Shown: one piece after another, positions 1 to 7,108 of the stretch | Layout of the letters: every line of letters begins with the position of its first letter | Numbering within the stretch: position 1 is the stretch's first letter | Virus record (IMG/VR): IMGVR_UViG_3300046533_000741 | Span: 1-20,912 of that record | Direction: 5' to 3' (one strand) | Source of the DNA: a virus | Length of the DNA: 20,912 nt | Translations under genes and position numbers: made by a program | Notes under the pieces: generated by a model | What the model was told of the DNA's origin: nothing | Seen by the model: the letters and a program-made list of their open reading frames with translations, nothing else | Database searches by the model: none

Positions 1-1
1 A

Positions 2-259
2 CCCACCGGGACGCTGGCGACCATCGTGCTGCCAGCCTCGTTCCTGACCAGTAGCGGCGGGGTGACGACCATCGCGGGGACGTGGAGTGTCGCGGCCAGC
101 GGCACCGGCACCGCGGTCTGCTGGCGCATGTACGACCAGGCCGGGACGTGCCATGTGCAGGGCAGCACGGTGACCGATCTGGTGCTGAACAACCAGAGCA
201 TCACCAGCGGGCAGACGGTTACAGTAACTTCATTCTCGGTCACAGCAGGCAATGCGTAG
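2..259 (+). CDS. Phage structural protein, 5'-truncated
   Basis: The frame is open from the first complete codon of the window and stops at TAG 257-259, so the start lies upstream. The visible 85 residues begin PTGTLATIVLPASF and are rich in Thr, Ser, Gly and Val with short alternating hydrophobic stretches, as expected for a beta-sandwich. This composition is common in phage capsid-decoration and tail proteins. No catalytic motif is seen. A GTG at 26 is internal to the open frame and is unlikely to be the true start. Its position at the head of a tail-type gene run supports a virion role. The exact function is not recognised. Confidence 0.65.
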   Translation, partial: PTGTLATIVLPASFLTSSGGVTTIAGTWSVAASGTGTAVCWRMYDQAGTCHVQGSTVTDLVLNNQSITSGQTVTVTSFSVTAGNA

Positions 260-318
260 AACTGTATTGCTATTTGTTGAGGGGGAGGTGATCATGATCG
301 CGAAGGAGATTTGCGGTC

Positions 319-1014
319 ATGAAGCAGGACAATCGTCCGAACAAAATCCGCGACATTCACGGCATGTCGAGGACGCCGGAGTATATGGCGTGGCGCAACA
401 TGCTCACCCGTTGCTATAACTCTAAGTCTGATCATTACACAAATTACGGCGCTCGCGGCATCAAGGTGTGTGAGCATTGGCGAACCGCGTTTCGCGCATT
501 CTACGAGGATATGGGGCCTCGTCCGCCAGGGACGACGCTCGAACGGCGCGATGTGCATGGCGATTACGGACCCGACAATTGTGTCTGGGCGACACCCGTT
601 GAGCAATCGAGGAACACCACCGTCAACCGCTATGTCAATTACAATGGACGGTCAATGATTCTTGCCGATTGGGCGACTGAAACCGGCATCAAGAGATTGA
701 CCATCCTCATGCGCCTCGACCGCGACAAGTGGACAACTGGTCAGGCGCTTGGATACGAGCCGCCGCCGCTACGCAAGCCCAGAAATGTTCGTTTGATTGA
801 ATACCAAGGGGAAACTCTTCCAATGATCGAATGGGCTAGACGATATGGACAACATCCGACTGCCGTCGCAACGCGACTAAACGATCTCGGATGGAGTGTT
901 GGTCAAGCAATTACTGCAGAGCCACCGCCGCCAAGACTGGGTAATTCTAACTCCAAGGCAGCCGAAAGGACGCGGCGTTATCGAGCGCGACTTGCTTCGA
1001 AAAGAACAACCTAA
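319..1014 (+). CDS. Mobile HNH/NUMOD-like DNA-binding protein
   Basis: 231 aa, with GAAGGAGA at 302-309 placing the start at ATG 319. The N-terminal 100 residues (HGMSRTPEYMAWRNMLTRCY, NYGARGIKVCEHW, MGPRPPGTTLERRD, GDYGPDNCVWAT) match a phage-scattered family that resembles HNH/AP2 homing-type proteins. From about residue 108 there are two copies of a helix-turn-helix-like unit (YNGRSMILADWA...GQAL and YQGETLPMIEWA...GQAI), similar in style to NUMOD DNA-binding modules. The gene is visibly more AT-rich and different in codon use from its flanks, and it sits between tail genes, which fits a recent insertion. Nuclease activity is not shown: the classic HNH histidine pair is not clear. It is probably a free-standing mobile DNA-binding or homing protein. 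Confidence 0.7.
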   Translation: MKQDNRPNKIRDIHGMSRTPEYMAWRNMLTRCYNSKSDHYTNYGARGIKVCEHWRTAFRAFYEDMGPRPPGTTLERRDVHGDYGPDNCVWATPVEQSRNTTVNRYVNYNGRSMILADWATETGIKRLTILMRLDRDKWTTGQALGYEPPPLRKPRNVRLIEYQGETLPMIEWARRYGQHPTAVATRLNDLGWSVGQAITAEPPPPRLGNSNSKAAERTRRYRARLASKRTT

Positions 1015-1325
1015 TGTGGGTTCGTTCCGGTTCGTGCTGCCGCTGCGGCCAGTGCTGCGTCGGCACGCCATTGCTTTGGATGGTGCCGCCACCCGTGCTT
1101 TCGCCCGACGATCCGATGCTGCGCGATCCGCCGGTCCAGGGAATGTGTCCACTTTACGAGGTGCATGCCGGGGCGCCAGAGGGCGAAGGCTTTTGTATCG
1201 GTCACGAACCACCGAACCAGCACGGCTATTACCTGAGCGGCTGTAACATCTGGCCGGATAATCCGGAGCAAATCGCCGACAAGCCGGGTTGTTCTTACAC
1301 CTTTACGTGGTCCGACGTGGACTGA
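1014..1325 (+). CDS. YkgJ-like cysteine-cluster protein
   Basis: 103 aa. ATG 1014 overlaps the preceding TAA (TAATG), so translation is probably coupled; no strong Shine-Dalgarno is visible. The N-terminus carries CCRCGQCC (C8, C9, C11, C14, C15), followed by C45 in MCPLY, C61 in GFCIGHE, C77 in GCNIWP and C93 in PGCSYTF. This spacing, including CxxCC at the start, a CPLY-like segment and a WP-P-C-Y-F ending, matches the YkgJ/UPF0153 family thought to chelate Zn or an Fe-S cluster. The biochemical role of that family is poorly known. The gene lies directly before the tail fibre gene (stop to ATG 3 nt), so it may serve virion assembly or be a passenger. Confidence 0.7.
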   Translation: MWVRSGSCCRCGQCCVGTPLLWMVPPPVLSPDDPMLRDPPVQGMCPLYEVHAGAPEGEGFCIGHEPPNQHGYYLSGCNIWPDNPEQIADKPGCSYTFTWSDVD

Positions 1326-1328
1326 CGG

Positions 1329-4220
1329 ATGGCCGTCCAGACCATCTGGCTGCTGGGGACGGCGGGTGTCACGCCGAACTTCTTCGGCAATACGCAGCTT
1401 AACGGCAGCGCGCCGACCGCGGCCAACACGGCGTTCGGTTGGGGTCCGGCCAAGACCGCTGTCACCACGCCGTATTTTCGGGGCCGTTTGGGCGCCACGA
1501 CGACAGGCAGTGATGCCGCCGTCGCCAGTTCCTACAACGCGGGCACGTCAGGACCGACCAGAGGCACCGGCACGGGCGCCGCCACGGCGGGCGACAGTTT
1601 CATCGCGGGTCCGTTCTCCGGCACCTTCGCCGCCACCGCCTGGACCTTCAATTGTAATATCCGCGCGAGCACGGCCGGCGCCGTCGGCCACATCAACATG
1701 CGCTTTTGGCGATCCGCCAACGCGGACGGCTCGAGCGCGACTCAAATCACCGCCAACACCGTGGGCGCGACGGTCACGCTGTCCACCACGGCAGACGTTA
1801 ACAGTTCAATCACCTGGTCGCCAGGCGCGCTCGACCTCAACGCCCAGTACCTGTTCTTTCAGGTCGAGTGGCAGGAGACCACCGCCGGATCAAGCAACAA
1901 CGACAACGTCTTCTTTCGCATCGGCACGGCCTCGATCACCACGGCGGATTACGTCGCCGCCGCGCTGGGCACGCTATCGCTCACCCAGGCCAGCCAGACC
2001 CTGTCGTCCGTTGGTCAGGTCAGAGTCAACGGCACGCTCTCTCTCACCCAGGCGGCGCAAACGCTGGCCGCCGCGGGCGGCGGACTACCACCCATCACCG
2101 GAGGAGTTGGAGGATCTCCAGATACAAACACGGTGTTGTTGATTCACGCCGATGGCGCCAACGGCTCGACGACATTCACCGATGCTTCTTCTTACGCGCA
2201 CACGTTGTCGGTCATCAACAGCGCCCAGGTCACCACCGCCGCGTCGAAGTTCGGGACTGGCAGCGCGAAATTCGACGGCGATTCCGGTGCCTTCATCGAC
2301 ACCGGGAACGTCACGGATTTTCAGTTCGGATCGGCGCCGTTCACGATCGAGGCGTGGGCTTATTACACGTCGGCGCCTGGGAGCGCCACCAAAGCAATCA
2401 CCGCCGTGTGGGGACCGGAAGGCAACGATTCATGGTGGTTAGGAAACAGTAACAACGGCCTGATGTTCTTGTGGTCAACGACCGGTGTTTACGACGGCGG
2501 CAAGGTTCTTCAGCCCGGTGGTTTCACTCCCACACTCAACACCTGGTATCACATCGCGGCTGACCGGGACGCCTCCGGCATGCTGCGGATGTACATCAAC
2601 GGCGCGGTCTACGCATCACAAAGCATCACCGACTTTTTCTCCGCGAATGGCGGAACCTGTACCGTCGGTGGCGATCATGTGAACGCCGGGAACGGCTTCA
2701 CCGGCTACCTCGACGAGGTCCGGGTCACCAAGGGCGTGGCTCGCTACGGTGGCGCTTTTACCCCGCCAACCGCGCCCTTCACTATCGCCGCGCCGCTGGC
2801 GCAGGCCAACCACACCATCGCCGCCACGGGCGATGTGCCGCTTCTGCCTCCCACGGCGATCCTCGCGCTGACCGAGATCAGCGACACGATCTCGGCGGCG
2901 GCAACGGTCGGTCCCGACTCCGGTATCAGCGGAGGGCTTGGCGACCCCAACGCCTCCATCCCGATCCCGGTGGATCTTCTGGTTCACGCGGACGCCGCCG
3001 CCGGAACAACGGTGTTCACCGACGCATCCGGCAACAACTGGCCGATCACGACACTGGGCGATGCCCATGTCGGAAGCGCGGCGAAATTCGGCACCGGGTC
3101 CATGGCGTTCGGCCCGCCTTCGTCAACGATCTCGCAATTGGCGATAGGCGGGCCGGGTGACTTCCACATCCCTGGCTTTACGCCGTTCACGATCGAATTC
3201 TGGGCCTGGTTTAACACCGATCCCACCGCCAGAACCCGCATTTTCACGGGTAAATGGGGGCCAGGCGGCAACGAATGGGTATTGGCCCTCGTCAATTCCG
3301 GCACCTTTACTTTCGTCTACACAACAAACGGAAGTGACTACCAGCTCGTCGGCTTAACCATACTCGCGTCGACAGATATCGGGAAGTGGATACATTTCGC
3401 GCTCGCCGGAGACGCCACCAACTTTAGAGCCTTTGTCAACGGTTCTATCGCGGGCTTTGGTTATCGTAACACACCATTTTATTTGAGTTCCTCCATAACC
3501 GGAATCGGCAACGACCCCGGTGACGGCGCGTCCGCTAATTTCGACGGCTACATCGATGAACTGGCGATCACCATCGGTACGTGCCGCTATATTGCCGATT
3601 TCATCCCGCCTTATAAACCGTATCGGGCTTTCTCCGACCCCGGCTACATGGTCCAGGGCGCGCAGACCCTCGCGGCCACGGGCACGGTCGCTGATCCGGT
3701 CAGCGGCAACGTCGGCACGCTCAATCTCACGCAGGCGTCGCAGACGCTGTTCGGCACCGCGAAGGTCGCGGTCGACGGCACGCTGGGCCTCACTCAACAG
3801 CCGCAAACGCTGGCCGCGACCGGCGGTGTGGCCCTCGGCGCCACGCTGGGCCTCACACAGGCACCACAGACGATCGCCGCCGCGGGCGGGGTCACCGTCA
3901 CCGGCACGCTGGGCCTGACCCAGCAGCCGCAGACACTCGCGGCGGTCGGGCGTGTGCTGGTCGGTGGCGCGCTGGGCCTGACGCAACAGTCCCAGACGTT
4001 GCTGGCGGCGGGGCAGATCCTGGTGACGGGCACGTTGTCGATCGCGCAGGCGCCTCAGACGCTGTCCGCGTTCGGCACGGTCGTCTCGCCTGGCGTCATC
4101 GTCGGCAACCTCAACCTGACGCAGGATGACCATGTGTTGAGCGCCACCGGCACCGTGCCCGCGAACGACACGGGAATCATGGAGACGCAGTACTATTACC
4201 GCCGACGAATGAGGAGATAA
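1329..4220 (+). CDS. Tail fibre/receptor-binding protein with two LamG domains
   Basis: 963 aa, starting 3 nt after the previous stop. Residues 1-210 are a Thr/Ala/Ser-rich beta-type domain. Residues 213-253 hold two copies of a GTLSLTQAxQTL unit. Residues ~265-483 and ~548-768 are two concanavalin-like LamG domains (LLIHADGANGSTTFTDASS and LLVHADAAAGTTVFTDASG starts, APFTIEAWAYY/TPFTIEFWAWF strands, GYLDEVRVTKG/GYIDELAITIG ends). Residues ~796-945 are seven further 21-residue GTLGLTQQPQTLAATGGV-type repeats, and the protein ends in a basic YYYRRRMRR tail. LamG domains bind carbohydrate, so a host-surface adhesin on the virion is the likely role. It is the largest gene here, in a tail context. 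The low-complexity repeats may be a spacer or a trimeric shaft. Confidence 0.8.
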   Translation: MAVQTIWLLGTAGVTPNFFGNTQLNGSAPTAANTAFGWGPAKTAVTTPYFRGRLGATTTGSDAAVASSYNAGTSGPTRGTGTGAATAGDSFIAGPFSGTFAATAWTFNCNIRASTAGAVGHINMRFWRSANADGSSATQITANTVGATVTLSTTADVNSSITWSPGALDLNAQYLFFQVEWQETTAGSSNNDNVFFRIGTASITTADYVAAALGTLSLTQASQTLSSVGQVRVNGTLSLTQAAQTLAAAGGGLPPITGGVGGSPDTNTVLLIHADGANGSTTFTDASSYAHTLSVINSAQVTTAASKFGTGSAKFDGDSGAFIDTGNVTDFQFGSAPFTIEAWAYYTSAPGSATKAITAVWGPEGNDSWWLGNSNNGLMFLWSTTGVYDGGKVLQPGGFTPTLNTWYHIAADRDASGMLRMYINGAVYASQSITDFFSANGGTCTVGGDHVNAGNGFTGYLDEVRVTKGVARYGGAFTPPTAPFTIAAPLAQANHTIAATGDVPLLPPTAILALTEISDTISAAATVGPDSGISGGLGDPNASIPIPVDLLVHADAAAGTTVFTDASGNNWPITTLGDAHVGSAAKFGTGSMAFGPPSSTISQLAIGGPGDFHIPGFTPFTIEFWAWFNTDPTARTRIFTGKWGPGGNEWVLALVNSGTFTFVYTTNGSDYQLVGLTILASTDIGKWIHFALAGDATNFRAFVNGSIAGFGYRNTPFYLSSSITGIGNDPGDGASANFDGYIDELAITIGTCRYIADFIPPYKPYRAFSDPGYMVQGAQTLAATGTVADPVSGNVGTLNLTQASQTLFGTAKVAVDGTLGLTQQPQTLAATGGVALGATLGLTQAPQTIAAAGGVTVTGTLGLTQQPQTLAAVGRVLVGGALGLTQQSQTLLAAGQILVTGTLSIAQAPQTLSAFGTVVSPGVIVGNLNLTQDDHVLSATGTVPANDTGIMETQYYYRRRMRR
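3714..4163 (+). repeat. 63-bp in-frame tandem repeats in the fibre gene
   Basis: Units start at 3714, 3777, 3840, 3903, 3966 and 4029, each exactly 63 bp (21 codons) apart, and at 4104 after a 12-bp insertion. Each unit encodes a variant of GTLGLTQQPQTLAATGGVxVx. Two further copies lie near 1965-2085, ahead of the first LamG domain. Copies are diverged at the nucleotide level, so the array is not freshly amplified, but the constant spacing suggests a repeated structural element. Confidence 0.9.
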
Positions 4221-4222
4221 CA

Positions 4223-4591
4223 ATGGCGACAATAAATCCGGTGATCACGGCGGTTGGCCGGGGCGATGGATCGACACTGCTCGTGACGTGGTCGCCGTTG
4301 ACCAACGCGGACACCTGTCAGCCGGTTTCATACCCGGAATACTCCGATCGATCGGTGCATGTGTCGGGCACGTTCTCTAGCGCCTCCGTCGCGGTGCGCG
4401 GGTCGAACAACGGTACGACCTACGCGCCGCTGAACGACCCGACCCGCACGATCATCGCGATGACGACCGAAACGATTCAGGCGGTGCTGGAAAACACCGT
4501 CTACGTCCAGCCGGTCGCCACCGCCGGCACGGGCGGGCAGACGCTGACCATTTCGATGCTGTTCCATCTCACCAACCCCTTGAGGACCTGA
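4223..4591 (+). CDS. Small phage structural protein
   Basis: 122 aa. GAGGAGA at 4211-4217 sets the ATG at 4223, 2 nt after the fibre stop. The sequence has the pattern VSGTFSSASVAVRGSNNGTTYAPL, a beta-strand motif often seen in small phage proteins that accompany tail or capsid genes. No enzyme motif, signal peptide or membrane segment is visible. It lies in a tight run with the fibre gene and the coiled-coil gene downstream (2-nt gap), which suggests co-expression late in infection. The precise role is unknown; a decoration or tail-associated protein is the best guess. Confidence 0.7.
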   Translation: MATINPVITAVGRGDGSTLLVTWSPLTNADTCQPVSYPEYSDRSVHVSGTFSSASVAVRGSNNGTTYAPLNDPTRTIIAMTTETIQAVLENTVYVQPVATAGTGGQTLTISMLFHLTNPLRT

Positions 4592-4593
4592 CA

Positions 4594-5124
4594 ATGGCGG
4601 ACTTCAGCGAAGCAGCGGAATTCGTACGCCGCTGGGTTGAGAAACAACGCGATGTCATCGCGCTGGGCGAGGCGTTGCAGACCATCGGGCGCATCGACCA
4701 CGCCGCGAAGGAACACGAGGAGGCGCGCGATAAACTCGCCATCCAGGTCGCGGCGGCGAAAGAGGAACTTCAGAAAACCACCGACGCGCACAAGACGTTT
4801 CTCGCCACGCGCGCCAAAGACCTGAAGGACCACGAGGCCGCGGCGCGACAGATCCTGGCCGACGCCAAAGCGGCGGGCGGCGAGGCGCTGGACCAGGCAC
4901 GCGCGGGCGCGGACGCCACGATCGCCAGCGCGAACGCCGAGGCGGAACGCATGCGCGAGGCGAACGCGCAACGCATGGCGGAACTGGAACGGGCGTTCGC
5001 GGCGAAAAGCGCGGAACTGAGCGACATGCAACAAACACTGACCGCCGCCCGGCAAGAACACGAAGCCCTGGTCGAGACGATCGCCAACATGCGACGCCTC
5101 GCCGGGCGTGTCATGGCGGACTAG
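4594..5124 (+). CDS. Coiled-coil phage protein
   Basis: 176 aa, with the start 2 nt after the previous stop and TTGAGGACC upstream as a ribosome site. From about residue 25 to the end the protein is almost entirely charged helix with Ala/Glu/Lys/Arg heptads (KEHEEARDKLAIQVAAAKEE, NAEAERMREANAQRMAELER), so a long coiled coil is expected. No signal peptide or membrane segment. It ends VMAD and stops at TAG 5122-5124. The same frame then reopens into a membrane protein (next entry). It may be a tail-tip or assembly scaffold; the family was not recognised. Confidence 0.75.
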   Translation: MADFSEAAEFVRRWVEKQRDVIALGEALQTIGRIDHAAKEHEEARDKLAIQVAAAKEELQKTTDAHKTFLATRAKDLKDHEAAARQILADAKAAGGEALDQARAGADATIASANAEAERMREANAQRMAELERAFAAKSAELSDMQQTLTAARQEHEALVETIANMRRLAGRVMAD

Positions 5125-5133
5125 GCCGATCGT

Positions 5134-5439
5134 CTGGCTGACACACCGTCAGGCTGGATACGCGCCAACCTCGGCATCGCCGCCACGCTCCTCGCGCTCG
5201 CCGGCACGATCCTCGGCGGGGTCGCCGCGGCCAGCACATGGCTCGCCTCGATGCACCACCTGGAGCGGCGCGTCGACGTGCTGCGTGGCGAAATAACCAC
5301 CATGCAGGGCGCAATGGCCACGAACCGGACGACCGTGCAGGACGTGCGCCGCGCGCTGGAGGCCAACGACGCCGCCCACCGCGAGGCCATCGCCCGCGCC
5401 GAGGAGCGGCTCAAGGCTCTGGAACGAGCCAAACCGTAA
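5134..5439 (+). CDS. Membrane-anchored coiled-coil protein with non-canonical start
   Basis: The frame is open from just after TAG 5122-5124 to TAA 5437-5439, but no in-frame ATG, GTG or TTG occurs before ATG 5251, which would delete the hydrophobic segment. CTG 5134 would give a natural-looking 101-aa protein beginning (M)ADTPSGWIRANLG. Residues ~13-37 form one transmembrane helix (IAATLLALAGTILGGVAAAS), followed by a coiled coil (HHLERRVDVLRGEI and ALEANDAAHREAIARAEERL). TM plus coiled coil is typical of phage holin-like or inner-membrane spanin-like proteins near tail genes, but no family is proven. The alternative is readthrough of the TAG, fusing it to the upstream coiled-coil protein. 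A 5-bp stem (5138-5152) follows the stop. Confidence 0.6.
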   Translation: MADTPSGWIRANLGIAATLLALAGTILGGVAAASTWLASMHHLERRVDVLRGEITTMQGAMATNRTTVQDVRRALEANDAAHREAIARAEERLKALERAKP

Positions 5440-5511
5440 CGCGGGCGAGGGAGCGCCGCGTCACTGGGCGTGCTAGCCACGCTCGCCACCCCAACAAACA
5501 GGAGACGCAGC

Positions 5512-6045
5512 ATGCCTTTCGTCAGTGGATTCCTACAGGTGCGCCACGGCGGACACCCGGACCAGGGACTGCCGGGCGAACAGCCGGGAATCGATAATTC
5601 TTTGCCCGGGATGCCCGCCTACCCGGACCAGGGGTTGCCGATGCCGCCGCCTGGCACGTTTCCGCCACCCAGCCCGGCGCATCCGATCGTCCCCGCGCCA
5701 CCGTCCACGCCGCCTGGCGTGATCTGGCCACCGATCGGTCGTCCGCCGTCCTGGGGCGGGGGCTGGGGCAGCGGCAACCGGCCCGATCAGGGACTTCCTG
5801 GCAGCCAGCCGGGACCGGACAACACCCTGCCGGGTCAGCCCGCGACCCCGGACAACACGCTGCCGACGCAGCCGCCGCGCCCCGACAACTCGTTGCCATC
5901 TCAGATGTATTGGGTGGTCTGTGGAATCCCCGGTGTCGGTTGGCGCTATGTGTGCGTCGACCCCTCGCTTCAGCCGGGAATGCCGCTGCCGCCGACGCCG
6001 GTGAACCCCGACAATACGCTGCCGCCGACCGCCGAACCTAAATGA
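5512..6045 (+). CDS. Proline-rich PDNTLP-repeat protein
   Basis: 177 aa from ATG 5512, chosen because AGGAG at 5500-5504 sits at correct distance; an upstream GTG at 5470 lacks this. The protein is built from repeats of P-D-Q-G-L-P-G and P-D-N-T-L-P (for example HPDQGLPGEQPGIDNSLPG and RPDNSLPSQ) around a Pro/Gly-rich centre, with one short folded segment YWVVCGIPGVGWRYVCVD near residue 135. Similar PDNTLP proteins recur in phages of alphaproteobacteria and are unannotated. It has no signal peptide. Being the last gene of the late-type block, it may be a virion or host-interaction protein; this is inference. Confidence 0.75.
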   Translation: MPFVSGFLQVRHGGHPDQGLPGEQPGIDNSLPGMPAYPDQGLPMPPPGTFPPPSPAHPIVPAPPSTPPGVIWPPIGRPPSWGGGWGSGNRPDQGLPGSQPGPDNTLPGQPATPDNTLPTQPPRPDNSLPSQMYWVVCGIPGVGWRYVCVDPSLQPGMPLPPTPVNPDNTLPPTAEPK

Positions 6046-6051
6046 CGAAAA

Positions 6052-6080
6052 GGGCGCGCACCCGACCTGGATGCGCGCCC
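6052..6080 (-). terminator. Hairpin terminator closing the long minus-strand array
   Basis: GGGCGCGCA (6052-6060) and TGCGCGCCC (6072-6080) form a perfect 9-bp stem with an 11-nt loop. Read on the minus strand it directly follows array C and is followed by TTTT (6051-6048), the layout of an intrinsic terminator. On the plus strand it lies 6 nt after the PDNTLP gene stop but has no T-run. Confidence 0.75.
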
Positions 6081-6305
6081 ACCTCGCCTCGCCCTACCAA
6101 GCCCCGCCACGCCGGACCCCGCCTAGCCCCGCCGCGCCCTACCCCGCCCGGCCCTGCCACGCCTCGCCGCGCCTCGCCTGACCTGACCACGCCCTGCCTC
6201 GCCGCGCCTCGCCTAACCACGGCGGGCCGCGCCAAGCCACACCTTGCCTAACCGGACCGTGCCCCGCCGGGCCACACCCCACCTCGGCGCGCCACGCCGA
6301 ACCTG
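6081..6305 (-). repeat. Array C: 45 phased NNGGY pentamers
   Basis: On the plus strand this reads (G/A)CCNN repeated every 5 nt; 43 of 45 units fit (exceptions at 6221-6225 and 6286-6290) and the phase never slips over 225 bp. Reverse-complemented it is NNGGC/T. It abuts the stop codon (6306-6308) of the 205-aa minus-strand gene on one side and the terminator hairpin on the other, so it would form the entire 3' UTR of that mRNA. The first two bases of each unit vary freely. It does not encode a sensible protein in any frame. Confidence 0.95.
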
Positions 6306-6923
6306 TTACGCCTCGGAAACGCTGTATTTCACGACGCTAAACCGTCCGTAGGTTGGTCGAAAATCGCCAACGCCGCCGATCCTGCCAGCGAGCGTGACGA
6401 CCTCGTGCAACTGATCCTGATTGACATATTCCGGTAGCGTCACCAAAAACCTGAAGTCACAGGTCCAGCCGACCCGCATCGCCGGGCGGATTCTGTTGAT
6501 GCCAGCACGCTGAATGACAACGCGGCGCCTGTCCTCGTAATCCCAGTCCTTTGTCCCAAAAGACGCCAGCGGCGTCAGCGAAACGATCGCCGCCTTGTAG
6601 AGATCCATGGCGGACTTTCTTGGAGAGCGCGGATCTTGCCTGAACTTCGAAGCCTGGATGATCGCGCCACGCAGGTATTCCCCGGGCATGCAGATCATTC
6701 CATTTTCGTCGCGATAGACATACGACTCGACATCGTCGGTCTTTTTCGCCGCGCTGTTTTTCGCGGCTTTCCCTTTGGTCTCAACGCTTTCCGCGTTCCA
6801 CCGATGGAACAGAACATCGGCTGACCCTCGGATCGAGACATTCGCGACGTACGGCAGCTCAGAGTTGATCGCCTCTTTGCCGCCATTCGTTACGTTATCT
6901 GTTATTCGTACGACCTTCGCCAT
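6306..6923 (-). CDS. RAMP-like phage protein of unknown function
   Basis: 205 aa, starting at ATG 6923 with AGGGGGA just upstream on the minus strand. Features: PYVANVSIRGSADVLFHRW near the N-terminus; a Lys/Ala-rich segment (KGKAAKNSAAKK); MPGEYLRGAII (about residue 79); FRQDPRSPRKSAMDLYKAAI; and GRIGGVGDFRPTYGRFSV near the C-terminus. I recall similar unannotated proteins in phage genomes. The PGxxLRGA motif and the glycine-rich GxxGGxGDFRPxYGRF loop resemble signatures of RAMP/Cas7-fold RNA-binding proteins, but this is a motif impression, not a proven homology. The gene is bracketed by pentamer arrays D and C, which should be its 5' and 3' UTRs, so autoregulation or binding of the array RNA is possible. 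Confidence 0.75.
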   Translation of the reverse strand: MAKVVRITDNVTNGGKEAINSELPYVANVSIRGSADVLFHRWNAESVETKGKAAKNSAAKKTDDVESYVYRDENGMICMPGEYLRGAIIQASKFRQDPRSPRKSAMDLYKAAIVSLTPLASFGTKDWDYEDRRRVVIQRAGINRIRPAMRVGWTCDFRFLVTLPEYVNQDQLHEVVTLAGRIGGVGDFRPTYGRFSVVKYSVSEA

Positions 6924-6939
6924 TTATTCCCCCTGTGAA

Positions 6940-7049
6940 ACCACGCCCGGCCAGACCCCACCTCGCCTGACCCCGCCCAGCCTCGCCTTGCCAGACCCAA
7001 GCCCGCCCAACCGCGCCGCGCCACGGCCAACCACGCCGCGCCACACCGC
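6940..7049 (-). repeat. Array D: 22 phased NNGGY pentamers
   Basis: Plus-strand (G/A)CCNN every 5 nt; 20 of 22 units match with no phase slip. It begins 8 nt after the minus-strand TAGGCT (7062-7057) and ends 16 nt before the ATG of the 205-aa gene, leaving room only for the ribosome site AGGGGGA. It therefore occupies essentially the whole predicted 5' UTR. Its length, 110 bp, is the same as array B. Confidence 0.95.
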
Positions 7050-7052
7050 GAG

Positions 7053-7101
7053 AGATAGCCTAGCCGTAATTTTTTGACCGGGTCAAGGGGCTAGGCTATC
7101 T
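7053..7101. promoter_or_regulatory. Nested inverted repeat, divergent control region
   Basis: AGATAGCCTAGCC (7053-7065) and GGCTAGGCTATCT (7089-7101) are perfect 13-bp inverted repeats. Between them lies a second palindrome, TTGACC-G-GGTCAA (7074-7086). The symmetrical layout gives a TTGACC -35 on each strand. It separates the RHH-like gene (plus) from array D and the 205-aa gene (minus), so it probably controls both, perhaps by binding the RHH-like product. Confidence 0.8.
7057..7086 (-). promoter_or_regulatory. Promoter for array D and the 205-aa gene
   Basis: Minus strand: TTGACC (7086-7081), an 18-nt spacer, TAGGCT (7062-7057). Transcription would begin near 7050, exactly where array D begins. 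The same TAGGCT precedes arrays A and B at the same distance. Confidence 0.5.
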
Positions 7102-7102
7102 T
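7074..7102 (+). promoter_or_regulatory. Promoter of the RHH-like gene, probably leaderless
   Basis: TTGACC (7074-7079), a 17-nt spacer, then TATCTT (7097-7102). A start site about 7 nt further on falls at 7109, the second ATG of the RHH-like gene, predicting a leaderless mRNA. ATG 7103 would be upstream of the transcript. Confidence 0.55.
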
Positions 7103-7108
7103 ATGGTC

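Noticed and set aside
294-419. 41-aa frame with a good ribosome site before the mobile gene
   Set aside because: It overlaps the better-supported gene in another frame and has no recognisable protein character. It is kept only as a possible displaced start.
3354-4232. 292-aa minus-strand frame
   Set aside because: Antisense shadow of the fibre repeat tract.
6081-7049. CRISPR or TIGR-type array
   Set aside because: There are no conserved long repeats with unique spacers. The unit is 5 nt and degenerate.
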